NCBI RefSeq assembly: GCF_004135625.1
Contig: NZ_SDPV01000001.1
Span: 1,362,501-1,426,500 of the forward strand
Direction: 5' to 3'
DNA from: Pelagerythrobacter rhizovicinus
GTDB taxonomy: Bacteria > Pseudomonadota > Alphaproteobacteria > Sphingomonadales > Sphingomonadaceae
DNA length: 64,000 nt
Positions 7,532 through 15,783 of the stretch are shown here, one piece after another. The notes under the pieces were generated by a model. It made no database searches and had not been told where the DNA came from. It saw only the letters and a program-made list of their open reading frames with translations. The translations under genes and the position numbers were made by a program. The first letter of the stretch is position 1; each line of letters starts with the position of its first letter.

Positions 7532-8227
7532 TCAGACCCCGACGGGCTGCGGAAACTCGCGCGCTGCCCGACGGATGCCATCGTTATCGTGAATGAAGCG
7601 TCCGGCGGCCTTGCGCATGGTCAACCCCAACGCCGCCTCCGCGACAGTCCGTGCGGGAATCGAACGGAACCGCCGCATTCCGCCGCGGAGAAAGAGATCG
7701 GTCAGCGGACTCACCGCAATTCCGATCCGTTCGCCTGGGCGGCGGTCGTTCGAACGTGGGCCGCGCAGGAGACCGGGACGCAGGATGTCGAGGCGCTTGA
7801 AACCGACCTTGGCGAGATCGCGCTCCATCTCGGCCTTCACTCGCAGATAGAATGTCCTGGATGCAAGCGATGCTCCCGCCGAACTGATCGCGACCATTCG
7901 CTCGATTCCGTTGTCCCGCGCCGCGCGCGCGGTCTCGAGGACGAGCTCATGATCGACAGCCCGGAAAGCGGCTTCGTCCTCACCTGACTTGCGCCAGGTT
8001 GTGCCGAGGGCACAGATCAACGCTTGCGGCCGTACCGCTTCGAACACTTCGTTCCAGCGTGCGGGATCGGCAACGAACATCTCCATCCGCACGCCGCGCG
8101 GCAGCGATACCTCGCGTCTCGCGAGACCCACCAGGCGGAAGTCGTCGCGGCCGATCGAGAGATCGATGATGGTCTTCCCGATCAGCCCTGTGGCACCGGC
8201 CAATGCGATGCGCAGGAACTCAGACAT
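7532..8227 (-). CDS. NAD(P)-binding atypical SDR (TIP30/HTATIP2-like)
   Basis: A 231-aa Rossmann-fold protein. The nucleotide-binding motif is ALAGATGLIGKTI near the N-terminus. Internal features include ALGTTWRKSG, AISSAGASLASRTFYLRVKA (a Tyr-x-x-x-Lys pair, with Ser upstream) and ILRPGLLRGPR. These are characteristic of the atypical short-chain dehydrogenase group that includes HTATIP2/YwnB-like proteins. The substrate is unknown. It overlaps the end of dgt by 8 bp on the same strand, so the two probably share a transcript. Confidence 0.8.
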   Translation of the reverse strand: MSEFLRIALAGATGLIGKTIIDLSIGRDDFRLVGLARREVSLPRGVRMEMFVADPARWNEVFEAVRPQALICALGTTWRKSGEDEAAFRAVDHELVLETARAARDNGIERMVAISSAGASLASRTFYLRVKAEMERDLAKVGFKRLDILRPGLLRGPRSNDRRPGERIGIAVSPLTDLFLRGGMRRFRSIPARTVAEAALGLTMRKAAGRFIHDNDGIRRAAREFPQPVGV

Positions 8228-9380
8228 TGCTAAGCCCCTCGGGCCTCCTGCCGAAAATCCGGGCGTACTGATCGATGGCGAACCGGTCTGTCATGCCAGC
8301 GATGAAATCGCTGATATGCCGCGCGCGCGCGGGTTCCTCTGCCGGGAGAGCGGCGCGCCATGCGGCCGGAAGAGCTGCAGGATCGCCAGCGTAGGCTCCG
8401 TAGAGGCGTGCGACGACATCCCGCGCCCGTTCGGCAGTCGCGACTTGCTCCGGATGAAAGTAGAGGCGATCATACATGAAGCGCTTGAGCCGCCGCTCCT
8501 GAGCCTCCATCGCGGGTGAGAACGTGGCGAGCGCACTCTGGGCGGCACGCACCTCCTCGATCGTCGTCATGCCGCTTGTGGCGCGCCGTGTCTGCGCGAT
8601 TACGTCGTTCACCATCAAGCCGATCTGCACCCTCACCAGTTCGCGCAACTGGCGCTCACGCGGAGCATCGGGAAAGCGCTTTTCGACCTCGCGCCACTGA
8701 TCTGCGACGAAATCAAGCGAAAGCAGGTCGTCGAGGGCGAGAAAACCCGCTCGAAGGCCGTCGTCGATGTCATGATTGTCGTAGGCGATGTCGTCCGCCA
8801 CCGCCGCCACTTGCGCTTCGAGCGAGGGATGACGGCCGAGATCGAGCGGGAAGGCGGCATTCAGTTCCGCAAGCGCCCAGCTTGGCTCCGCAACCGGACC
8901 GTTGTGCTTCGCAAGGCCTTCGAGCAGCTCCCAGGTGAGGTTCAGTCCGTCGTGTTCGCAGTAGGGGCTTTCGAGCCGCATCAGGACACGCAAAGCCTGC
9001 GCGTTGTGATCGAACCCGCCCTGCTCCGCGGTCGCGTTCCAGAGAGCTTCCTCCCCCGCATGTCCGAACGGTGGATGGCCTATGTCGTGCGCCAAACACA
9101 GCGCCTCGGTCAAATCTTCGTCAAGACCAAGAGCGCGTGCGATCACCCGACCGATCTGCGCGACCTCGAGGCTATGCGTCAGTCGCGTTCGATAATGGTC
9201 GCCGTCGGGTGCGATGAAGACCTGCGTCTTCGAACGCAGACGGCGGAAGGCGATCGAATGGATGATCCGGTCGCGATCCCGCTGGAACTCGCTGCGCGGC
9301 CCGCGCGCACCCGCGCGATCTTCGGGAAACTCGCGGCCGCGCGAAGCGGCGGGATCGGCGGCGAACAGCGCACGGGTCAT
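8220..9380 (-). CDS. dgt: Deoxyguanosinetriphosphate triphosphohydrolase-like protein
   Basis: Hydrolyses dGTP/dNTPs to deoxynucleoside and triphosphate, or belongs to the closely related type 2 dGTPase-like group. The protein is 386 aa. HD-domain metal ligands are visible in RTRLTHSLEVAQIGR, LCLAHDIGHPPFGHAGE and VADDIAYDNHDIDDGL. The N-terminus has the family segment RSEFQRDRDRIIHSIAFRRL. The ATG at 9380 is preferred over an upstream in-frame ATG at 9425 because the latter only adds a Pro/Arg-rich leader not seen in the family. Confidence 0.93.
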   Translation of the reverse strand: MTRALFAADPAASRGREFPEDRAGARGPRSEFQRDRDRIIHSIAFRRLRSKTQVFIAPDGDHYRTRLTHSLEVAQIGRVIARALGLDEDLTEALCLAHDIGHPPFGHAGEEALWNATAEQGGFDHNAQALRVLMRLESPYCEHDGLNLTWELLEGLAKHNGPVAEPSWALAELNAAFPLDLGRHPSLEAQVAAVADDIAYDNHDIDDGLRAGFLALDDLLSLDFVADQWREVEKRFPDAPRERQLRELVRVQIGLMVNDVIAQTRRATSGMTTIEEVRAAQSALATFSPAMEAQERRLKRFMYDRLYFHPEQVATAERARDVVARLYGAYAGDPAALPAAWRAALPAEEPARARHISDFIAGMTDRFAIDQYARIFGRRPEGLSNV

Positions 9381-9449
9381 GCCGCGCCGCCTAGGCCGGC
9401 CCGCCACGGGCGGCAATGGGAACAATCGAGCATCTGGATGCGCGTCCGA

Positions 9450-10145
9450 TCAGCTTTCCCCCATGATCCAATCGACTGCAGCTTCGCAGTGAATACGCGC
9501 GGAATCGAATATCGGCAGCACGTTGGCATCCACATCGACGATCATCTCGAGCTCCGTACAGGCAAGCACGATCGCCTCCGCCCCGTCCTGCTCCTTGCGG
9601 GTGATCATGGTCTTGAGCGCGCGCTGCGCATTGCGGGTCGCCTTGCCCAGCATCAACTCCTCGTAGATGATCCGATTGAGCTGCTCGACGTTGTCCATAT
9701 CGGGCGGTAGCAGATCGATGCCATGAGCGACGAGGCGCTGGCGATAGAAGTTCTCGGTCATCACATTGCGCGTGCCGATCAGCGCGGCATTGGTGACACC
9801 GTCCTCCTTCATCCGCTTGCCCACGCATTCGGCGATGTGGATGATCGGAATTGCGACCTGCGCTGCCACTTCGTCATAGACCTTGTGCATCGAATTGGCC
9901 GCGATCACGATGGCTGTCGCCCCGGCCCCTTCTAGCTGGCGTGCCGAATCTCCAAGAACCTGCGCGGCTCGCTGCCAGTCCTCCTGCTCGTGCAGGCCGT
10001 AGAGCCGCCTGAAATCGAGGCTGTCGATTAGCACCGGTGCGCTTGCCATCGGCTCTGCGCGGCGCTGCACCAGGCGGTTGATCCAGTCGTAGTAGGTGCG
10101 GGTCGACACCCAGCTCATGCCGCCGATCAGCCCCAATTTTCGCAA
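9450..10145 (-). CDS. Aspartate/glutamate racemase family protein
   Basis: A 231-aa cofactor-independent amino-acid racemase of the Asp/Glu/hydantoin superfamily. The two catalytic cysteine regions are replaced or conserved as follows: AIVIAANSMHKVYDE has Ser/Met at the first site, where many members have NTMH, while AIVLACTELEMIV keeps Cys at the second. This pattern is common in the YgeA/RacX-type subgroup. The start decides the annotation: an in-frame ATG at 10169 exists, but AGGAAGGA lies 6 nt before a TTG at 10145 that yields MRKLGLIGGMSW, the canonical N-terminus, so TTG is chosen. Substrate not determinable. Confidence 0.88.
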   Translation of the reverse strand: MRKLGLIGGMSWVSTRTYYDWINRLVQRRAEPMASAPVLIDSLDFRRLYGLHEQEDWQRAAQVLGDSARQLEGAGATAIVIAANSMHKVYDEVAAQVAIPIIHIAECVGKRMKEDGVTNAALIGTRNVMTENFYRQRLVAHGIDLLPPDMDNVEQLNRIIYEELMLGKATRNAQRALKTMITRKEQDGAEAIVLACTELEMIVDVDANVLPIFDSARIHCEAAVDWIMGES

Positions 10146-10298
10146 ACGTCGATCCTTCCTGAAACGCAATTCGGTCGCGGGGCCTTAGCGAAGTCCGGTG
10201 TCAGCCGTCCACAGGCCGTGTGTGCGATTGGGCGCTTGTTTCAGTCACCTCAAGGAGGTTCGTCGGGCGGCAGATGTGCGGATGATGACGCCCGCCCG

Positions 10299-11327
10299 CT
10301 ACGGCTCCAGGCTGGCGATCCAGCGTTCGACCGCTTCGACGCCTTCGGGATCGACGGTCGCCTTGCCAAGTTCGGGCATCGCGACGCCTGGCTCGGAACT
10401 CGCCATGCGGTGAGCGAGGATCGATTCCTCCGGCTTGCCGGGGACGATGTCGAACAGCAGCCCTCCCGAGCCGCGCCCCGCGGCGACCGGCCGCTTCATG
10501 ATGCCGATCGCCGCCGGATCGCTCTGCTCCCACCGCAGATCCAGACCGGAGTTGGAGGCGGTGGCGGACGGCCGGTGGCAGTGCGCGCAGTTGACATCCA
10601 GGTACGCGCGCGCCGCGTCGGCCGCGCTCGCCTCGCTCCGCGTTTCCCAGACCGGCAGCACGTCGGCGCCGCCGGGGACGCGGTCGAGCATGCCGCGCGC
10701 GACCATGTCGCGCAGCCATTCGTGCGACAGGTTGCGCGCCTTGGGGCCGATCGGGATCACGTCGCCGGCCAGCCCGTGGCATTCCTTGCACTGGTTCTTA
10801 TTCGGCACGCGGTAGCTGATCGCTTCCCCACGCGGCGTGGTCACGTCGAGCCGCGCACCGGCAACCGCCAGCCGCGCCTCGGTCTGTTCCGCGTTCCAGA
10901 GATAGGGCAAGGCCACCCACCCGTCCGCACGATGCAGCAGCACGCGCGTTTCGATCAGGCGGCGCGCCTCGCCCTCGCCGAAAGCGAAGGTCTTGATCAA
11001 CGCCGCCCCGACCGGAATCTCGAGCAGGTCTTCGCCCGCCGCCGTGGCGCTGGCGCCTTCGGGCAGATAGATGAAGCGAAGTTTGTCCGCCCCGTCCGAA
11101 TAGAGCGGCGTGTTGAGGCGATAGGGGATCACGCGCGCGGCAGGCGCCTGGGCGGCCGCATCGGCGAAGAACCCGAACTCGGCCAGCGTCCGCGGCATGC
11201 CCTCCATCACCGCTGCGTCGTTCACGGCGCCCGGCCCTGCCGCCGCCGCACGCTGCCCCGGATGGGCGGCGATGCTGCCGGTCAGGGCCAGAACCCCCGC
11301 GCCAAGCAGGATCGCCGCGCGCTTCAC
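10299..11327 (-). CDS. SO2930-family di-heme c-type cytochrome
   Basis: A 342-aa exported protein with a signal peptide (MKRAAILLGAGVLALTGSIA). Two heme c motifs are present: CKECH (Cys180-His184) and CAHCH (Cys247-His251). This corresponds to a family known only by genome annotation (SO2930/HNE_0200 type), repeatedly found beside a parallel beta-helix protein. Here it overlaps that partner by 4 bp. A periplasmic electron-transfer role is implied, with unknown donor and acceptor. The C-terminal region VMPELGKATVDPEGVEAVER-type segment resembles a terminal cytochrome c lobe. Confidence 0.85.
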   Translation of the reverse strand: MKRAAILLGAGVLALTGSIAAHPGQRAAAAGPGAVNDAAVMEGMPRTLAEFGFFADAAAQAPAARVIPYRLNTPLYSDGADKLRFIYLPEGASATAAGEDLLEIPVGAALIKTFAFGEGEARRLIETRVLLHRADGWVALPYLWNAEQTEARLAVAGARLDVTTPRGEAISYRVPNKNQCKECHGLAGDVIPIGPKARNLSHEWLRDMVARGMLDRVPGGADVLPVWETRSEASAADAARAYLDVNCAHCHRPSATASNSGLDLRWEQSDPAAIGIMKRPVAAGRGSGGLLFDIVPGKPEESILAHRMASSEPGVAMPELGKATVDPEGVEAVERWIASLEP

Positions 11328-12532
11328 CTGAGCCGCGCCTCGAGCTCGGCGCTGGCCCCCCAGCCTTCGGTCGAGATCGGCTGACCCGGCGCGGCGGCCT
11401 CGAGCGGGCCAGGCTGCGCGCCCGCCATGCCCTTGCCCTGCTCGGTCAGGTTGAGCGACCAGCCGCGAAGGTCCGCATCGACCCTGAGCGGCGTGTACTC
11501 TGCATCACCGTCGATCAATCCGTCCCACATGACCGGCGGCAGCGCGCCGCCGAACGCGGCGGTCAGCTGCTCGGCGCCCTCGAGCTGCGGCTCGGTACCG
11601 CCCGCATCGACAGCGTTCCAGGCTATCGTGACCTCGCGCGGATAGGGATTGTAATTCGGGTCCTCGAACGGGAGCGGATAGGCAATGACCATGACCGGCG
11701 CCGTGGGATTGTCGTACAGCAGGTTCTGACCGACCCACACGTTCTCGTTCGCCATGACCATCACGCCCGTGCCGCGCGGCACGGTGGCGACGATATTGCC
11801 CTCGGGCGCGAAGTTGGGCGTTGTGTTCGCGGCGACGAGGTTGTCGCGCACGATCACGTTACCCCCGCCCATCACCGGCAGGTTCGGCAGGTCGAAGACC
11901 AGGATGCCGCCGGTGTTGCGGCTGACGAAGTTGCGCTCCACGATGGCGTCGCGGCTGTTCTCGATCTCGATCCCGGCGACGTTGTCGGTCGCGACCGAAT
12001 TGCGCACGGTGATCTTGCTCGACTGGCCGACGTAGATTCCCGCGTCGGAAGCGCCCGATACCTCGGTTCCGTCGATCAGGATGTTCGTGCTCTCGACCGG
12101 GTAGATGCCGTAGGCGCCGTTGGTCGGCTTCGGTCCGCCGGTCCAGGTGACGCGGATCGCGTGATAGACGATGTTGTCGGCGCCCTTGGACTTGATCCCG
12201 TCGCCCTTGGGATTCTCGACTGCGAAATCACGCAGCGTCACGCCATCCGAGGTGACGAGCAGCCCCTCTCCCGACCCCTGCTGATCCGTGAAGTCGAGCA
12301 CGGTCGCCTCCATCCCCGCGCCGCGCACGGTCACGTTGTCGGCGTCGAGCGATAGCCCGTCGGTCAGCTGGAAGCGGCCGGCGCCGAGGACGATTTCATC
12401 GCCCGGCTGGGCGAGAATCAGCGCTTCCTGCAAGCGCTCCTGCGCGCCCTCCCCCGGGTCAACCGCGATGGTTTCGGCAAGAACGGGCGCGGCCGTGGCG
12501 AGCGCCAGCGCGGCAATCGACAGTCTGATCAT
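11324..12532 (-). CDS. Exported parallel beta-helix repeat protein
   Basis: A 402-aa protein with a cleavable signal peptide ending APVLA-ET. Repeated short strands (for example ILIDGTEVSGASDAGIYVGQ, ITVRNSVATDNVAGIEIENS, AIVERNFVSRNTGGILVFDL) give the rung pattern of a right-handed parallel beta-helix, a fold common in polysaccharide lyases and epimerases. No classical lyase catalytic triad is obvious. It is the upstream gene of a two-gene operon with the di-heme cytochrome, the conserved pairing seen in other proteobacteria. GGGAGAG precedes the ATG. Function unknown. Confidence 0.85.
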   Translation of the reverse strand: MIRLSIAALALATAAPVLAETIAVDPGEGAQERLQEALILAQPGDEIVLGAGRFQLTDGLSLDADNVTVRGAGMEATVLDFTDQQGSGEGLLVTSDGVTLRDFAVENPKGDGIKSKGADNIVYHAIRVTWTGGPKPTNGAYGIYPVESTNILIDGTEVSGASDAGIYVGQSSKITVRNSVATDNVAGIEIENSRDAIVERNFVSRNTGGILVFDLPNLPVMGGGNVIVRDNLVAANTTPNFAPEGNIVATVPRGTGVMVMANENVWVGQNLLYDNPTAPVMVIAYPLPFEDPNYNPYPREVTIAWNAVDAGGTEPQLEGAEQLTAAFGGALPPVMWDGLIDGDAEYTPLRVDADLRGWSLNLTEQGKGMAGAQPGPLEAAAPGQPISTEGWGASAELEARLR

Positions 12533-12602
12533 GTGAGTCTCTCCCCTGCAACCTATTCTGCCGCGCAGCGGGAGGATTGCAAGCAGTCCGTGGAGGAGAG
12601 GG

Positions 12603-14072
12603 TCAGTCGAGCGCCTTGACGATCTCTTCGACCATCTTCTTCGCGTCGGCGAGCAGCATCATGGTCTGGTCCATGTAGAACACGTCGTTGTCGACGCCGG
12701 CATAGCCCACGCCGCCCATAGAGCGCTTGATGAAGAAGACCTGCTTGGCCTTGTCCACGTCGAACACCGGCATGCCGTAGATCGGGCTCGACTTGTCGGT
12801 CTTGGCCGCGGGATTGACCACGTCGTTCGCGCCGATGACGAAGGCGACGTCGGCGGTCGCGAACTCCGAGTTGATGTCCTCCAGCTCGAACACCTCGTCG
12901 TAAGGCACGTTGGCTTCCGCCAGCAGCACGTTCATGTGGCCGGGCATGCGGCCGGCGACGGGGTGAATGGCGTACTTCACCTCTACGCCCTTCTCCTTGA
13001 GCATGTCGGCCATCTCGCGCAGCGCGTGCTGCGCCTGGGCCACGGCCATGCCGTAGCCGGGGATGATGATGACCTTCTCCGCCTGCTCCAGCATGAAGGC
13101 GGCATCGGCGGCGCTGCCTTGCTTGTAGGGGCGCTGTTCCTTCGGCTCGCCGCCCGCCGCTGCCGCATCCGCGCCGAAGCCGCCCGCGATCACCGAGATG
13201 AAGCTGCGGTTCATCGCGCGGCACATGATGTAGCTGAGGATCGCGCCCGAGCTGCCGACTAGCGCGCCGGTGACGATCATCGCCGTGTTGTGCAGCGTGA
13301 AGCCCATCGCCGCCGCCGCCCAGCCCGAGTAGGAATTGAGCATCGAAACGACCACCGGCATGTCCGCCCCGCCGATCGGGATGATGAGCAGGAAGCCGAT
13401 GACGAATGCCGCGGCGACGATGGCCCAGAACAACCAGCCCTCGCCCGGCCCGGCATTCGGCGCGAGCGCGTAAGCCGCCGTCATGCCAAGAATGGCGACG
13501 AGCGTGCCAAGGTTGATCGCATGCCGCGCGGGTAGCAGGATCGGAGCGCCGCTCATGTTGCCGTTGAGCTTGGCGAAGGCGATCACCGAGCCGGAGAACG
13601 TGATCGCGCCAATCGCGGCGCCGAGCGCCATCTCCACCCGGCTCACTACGAGGATATTTCCGTCGAGCCCGAGAATCCCGAACGCACCCGGATTGAGCAA
13701 CGCAGCCGCCGCAACGAGCACGGCTGCGAGCCCCACCAACGAGTGAAACGCCGCGACGAGTTGCGGCATCGCGGTCATCGCGATGCGGCGGGCTATGACG
13801 AAGCCAATCGCGCCACCGATAGCGATGGCAGCGAGGATCTCCGGCAGCCCGGCGATGTCGTGCGTGATCAGGGTCGTCACGACCGCGATCAGCATGCCCG
13901 CCATGCCGAAGCGGTTACCCCGGCGGCTGGTCGCCGGGTTCGAAAGTCCGCGAAGCGCGAGAATGAACAGCACGCCGCTGGCCAGATAGGCGAGCGCAAC
14001 CCACGGGTTCACCGCCTGCGCCGCGTCCGCAGCGATCGACAGGTCGGAAACCGCGTCCGGCGGGAGCGTCAT
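12603..14072 (-). CDS. pntB: NAD(P) transhydrogenase subunit beta
   Basis: Membrane and NADP(H)-binding subunit of the proton-translocating transhydrogenase, which reduces NADP+ with NADH using the proton gradient. The protein is 489 aa. About nine transmembrane helices (residues 25-270) precede the soluble domain III, with VIIIPGYGMAVAQAQHALRE as nucleotide-binding motif, AIHPVAGRMPGHMNVLLAEA, and VIGANDVVNPAA. Last gene of pntA1-pntA2-pntB, separated by 1 bp from pntA2. Complete and ordinary. Confidence 0.96.
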   Translation of the reverse strand: MTLPPDAVSDLSIAADAAQAVNPWVALAYLASGVLFILALRGLSNPATSRRGNRFGMAGMLIAVVTTLITHDIAGLPEILAAIAIGGAIGFVIARRIAMTAMPQLVAAFHSLVGLAAVLVAAAALLNPGAFGILGLDGNILVVSRVEMALGAAIGAITFSGSVIAFAKLNGNMSGAPILLPARHAINLGTLVAILGMTAAYALAPNAGPGEGWLFWAIVAAAFVIGFLLIIPIGGADMPVVVSMLNSYSGWAAAAMGFTLHNTAMIVTGALVGSSGAILSYIMCRAMNRSFISVIAGGFGADAAAAGGEPKEQRPYKQGSAADAAFMLEQAEKVIIIPGYGMAVAQAQHALREMADMLKEKGVEVKYAIHPVAGRMPGHMNVLLAEANVPYDEVFELEDINSEFATADVAFVIGANDVVNPAAKTDKSSPIYGMPVFDVDKAKQVFFIKRSMGGVGYAGVDNDVFYMDQTMMLLADAKKMVEEIVKALD

Positions 14073-14073
14073 G

Positions 14074-14358
14074 TCAGTTGCGCTCCTTCTTCTTGTACAT
14101 CGCGAGCATGCGCTCGGTCACCGCGAAGCCGCCGAAGATGTTGACGCTGGCAAGCACGACCCCGGCGAGGCCGAGCCACTTCGCCCCGGGCACTTCGGCC
14201 GCCGCCGCCGCGATCAGGGCGCCGACAATAATCACGCTGGAAATCGCATTGGTCACCGCCATCAGCGGCGTGTGCAGCGCGGGGGTGACGGACCAGACGA
14301 CGTAATACCCGACGAAGCAGGCGAGAACGAAGATCGACAAAATCGATATGAAGTCCAT
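14074..14358 (-). CDS. pntAB: NAD(P) transhydrogenase subunit alpha part 2
   Basis: A 94-aa membrane subunit with three predicted transmembrane helices (SILSIFVLACFVGYYVVW; HTPLMAVTNAISSVIIVGAL; WLGLAGVVLASVNIFGGFA). It corresponds to the C-terminal membrane part of E. coli PntA, which is a separate gene in alphaproteobacteria. Conserved THTPLMAVTNAISS-type sequence is present. Translation is probably coupled to pntB, which begins within 2 bp of its stop. Confidence 0.95.
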   Translation of the reverse strand: MDFISILSIFVLACFVGYYVVWSVTPALHTPLMAVTNAISSVIIVGALIAAAAAEVPGAKWLGLAGVVLASVNIFGGFAVTERMLAMYKKKERN

Positions 14359-14371
14359 CAGATTGCCGCCC

Positions 14372-15493
14372 TCACCCCTTCAGTCTCTCGTTCACCACTT
14401 CGCCGCCACGCGTCAACCGCACCGCATCGCCGATTTCCTCGTCGAGCACGGGCCGTCCCGCCGCCTTGTCCCAGAAGGCGGAGAGGAAGTTGTAATGGTT
14501 GCGGGCGAAGAGCGCGCTGGCGTCGGCCGCCAGGTGCGCGGCGGTGTTCGAATAGCCGACGATCTTCACGCCGTGCTTCTCGATCACCTGATCGGCCGCC
14601 GAGCCCTCGACGTTGCCGCCCTGTGCCACGGCGAGGTCGAAGATCACGCTGCCCGGCTTCATCGTCGCGATCTGCGCGTCTGAGATCAGGCGCGGTGCAG
14701 CGCGGCCGGGGATCAGCGCGGTGGTAATGACGATGTCCTGCCTGGCGATGTGTCCGGAAACCAGCTCGGCCTGCGCCTTCTGGTATTCCTCCGACATCTC
14801 GGTAGCATACCCGCCGCTGCCCTCGCCCTCGATCCCGGCGACGCTTTCGACGAACACCGGCTTGGCGCCGAGCGACTGGATCTGCTCCTTCGTGGCAGAG
14901 CGCACGTCGGTTGCGGAAACCTGCGCGCCGAGGCGCCGGGCAGTCGCAATCGCCTGCAGACCAGCGACGCCGACGCCCATGACGAAAACCTTGGCCGCCT
15001 GGATCGTACCGGCGGCGGTCATCATCATGGGGAACGCGCGGCCATAGCCATCCGCCGCCGCGATCACCGCCTTGTAGCCGGCGAGATTGGACTGGCTGGA
15101 GAGCACGTCCATCGATTGCGCGCGCGTGATGCGCGGCATGAACTCCATCGCCAGGGCTTCGAACCCGGCGGCGGCATAGACGTCGACGCGCTCCCGATAG
15201 CCGAACGGGTCAAACAGCGCTGCGACCCACGCCCCCGGTTTCGCGCCTTGGAGCAGTGCTGCGTCCGGCGCCTGGATACCGAGGACGATATCCGCGCCCT
15301 TCACCACACCGGCAGCCGATCCGAGTTCGGCACCCGCCTCGCGATAGGCGGCGTCCGACACCGATGCAGCTTCGCCGGCGCCTTCCTCGACCGCCACCGC
15401 CGCGCCAAGCGCGACGAATTTCTTCACCGTCTCGGGCGTGGCTGCAACCCGGGTCTCGCCCGGCGCGCGTTCCTTGAGGACAGCGATCCGCAA
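14372..15493 (-). CDS. pntAA: NAD(P) transhydrogenase subunit alpha part 1
   Basis: Soluble NAD(H)-binding domain I of the transhydrogenase, 373 aa, related to alanine dehydrogenase. It begins MRIAVLKERAPGETRVAATP when translated from a TTG at 15493. That start is chosen because family members begin exactly there and the upstream ORF stop (15502) is only 8 bp away. An in-frame ATG at 15562 would run through the small upstream gene. Motifs include FVMGVGVAGLQAIATARRLG (NAD-binding) and RITRAQSMDVLSSQ. First large gene of the pnt operon. Confidence 0.93.
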   Translation of the reverse strand: MRIAVLKERAPGETRVAATPETVKKFVALGAAVAVEEGAGEAASVSDAAYREAGAELGSAAGVVKGADIVLGIQAPDAALLQGAKPGAWVAALFDPFGYRERVDVYAAAGFEALAMEFMPRITRAQSMDVLSSQSNLAGYKAVIAAADGYGRAFPMMMTAAGTIQAAKVFVMGVGVAGLQAIATARRLGAQVSATDVRSATKEQIQSLGAKPVFVESVAGIEGEGSGGYATEMSEEYQKAQAELVSGHIARQDIVITTALIPGRAAPRLISDAQIATMKPGSVIFDLAVAQGGNVEGSAADQVIEKHGVKIVGYSNTAAHLAADASALFARNHYNFLSAFWDKAAGRPVLDEEIGDAVRLTRGGEVVNERLKG

Positions 15494-15501
15494 GATAGCG
15501 G

Positions 15502-15627
15502 TCAGCTTGAGATCAGTACGACGATGATCAGCGTCGCAATCGCGATCGTCGGGACGGACCACTTCAAGAGGCCAATGAAGCCTGCGTAAGTCGCGTTCGC
15601 CGCCTTCATGTCGTTACCCGAAGCCAT
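15502..15627 (-). CDS. Small aa3-type cytochrome oxidase subunit IV-like protein
   Basis: A 41-aa single-helix protein: MASGNDMKAANATYAGFIGL, then a hydrophobic segment (LKWSVPTIAIATLIIVVLIS). This matches the bacterial aa3-type cytochrome c oxidase subunit IV domain, in which a short amphipathic N-terminus with a TYxGFI/L-type motif precedes one membrane helix. GAGGAA lies 10 nt before the ATG. It sits directly ahead of pntAA, 8 bp from that gene's TTG, so it is the first cistron of the pnt operon. Whether it associates with the oxidase or the transhydrogenase is not shown by the sequence. Confidence 0.82.
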   Translation of the reverse strand: MASGNDMKAANATYAGFIGLLKWSVPTIAIATLIIVVLISS

Positions 15628-15783
15628 CTGTACTCATTTCCTCATGAACATATGTCTGCACGAGGCTCTATCGCGCGCGGTTCCCCGCATCAAGCCTCCG
15701 GCAAGTGCCAACAGCCTTAATCGGACTTTTACCCCCGCTCCCTAAATCGAACGCCTGTACCGCAGCGGGACGGTTTGGGGACA

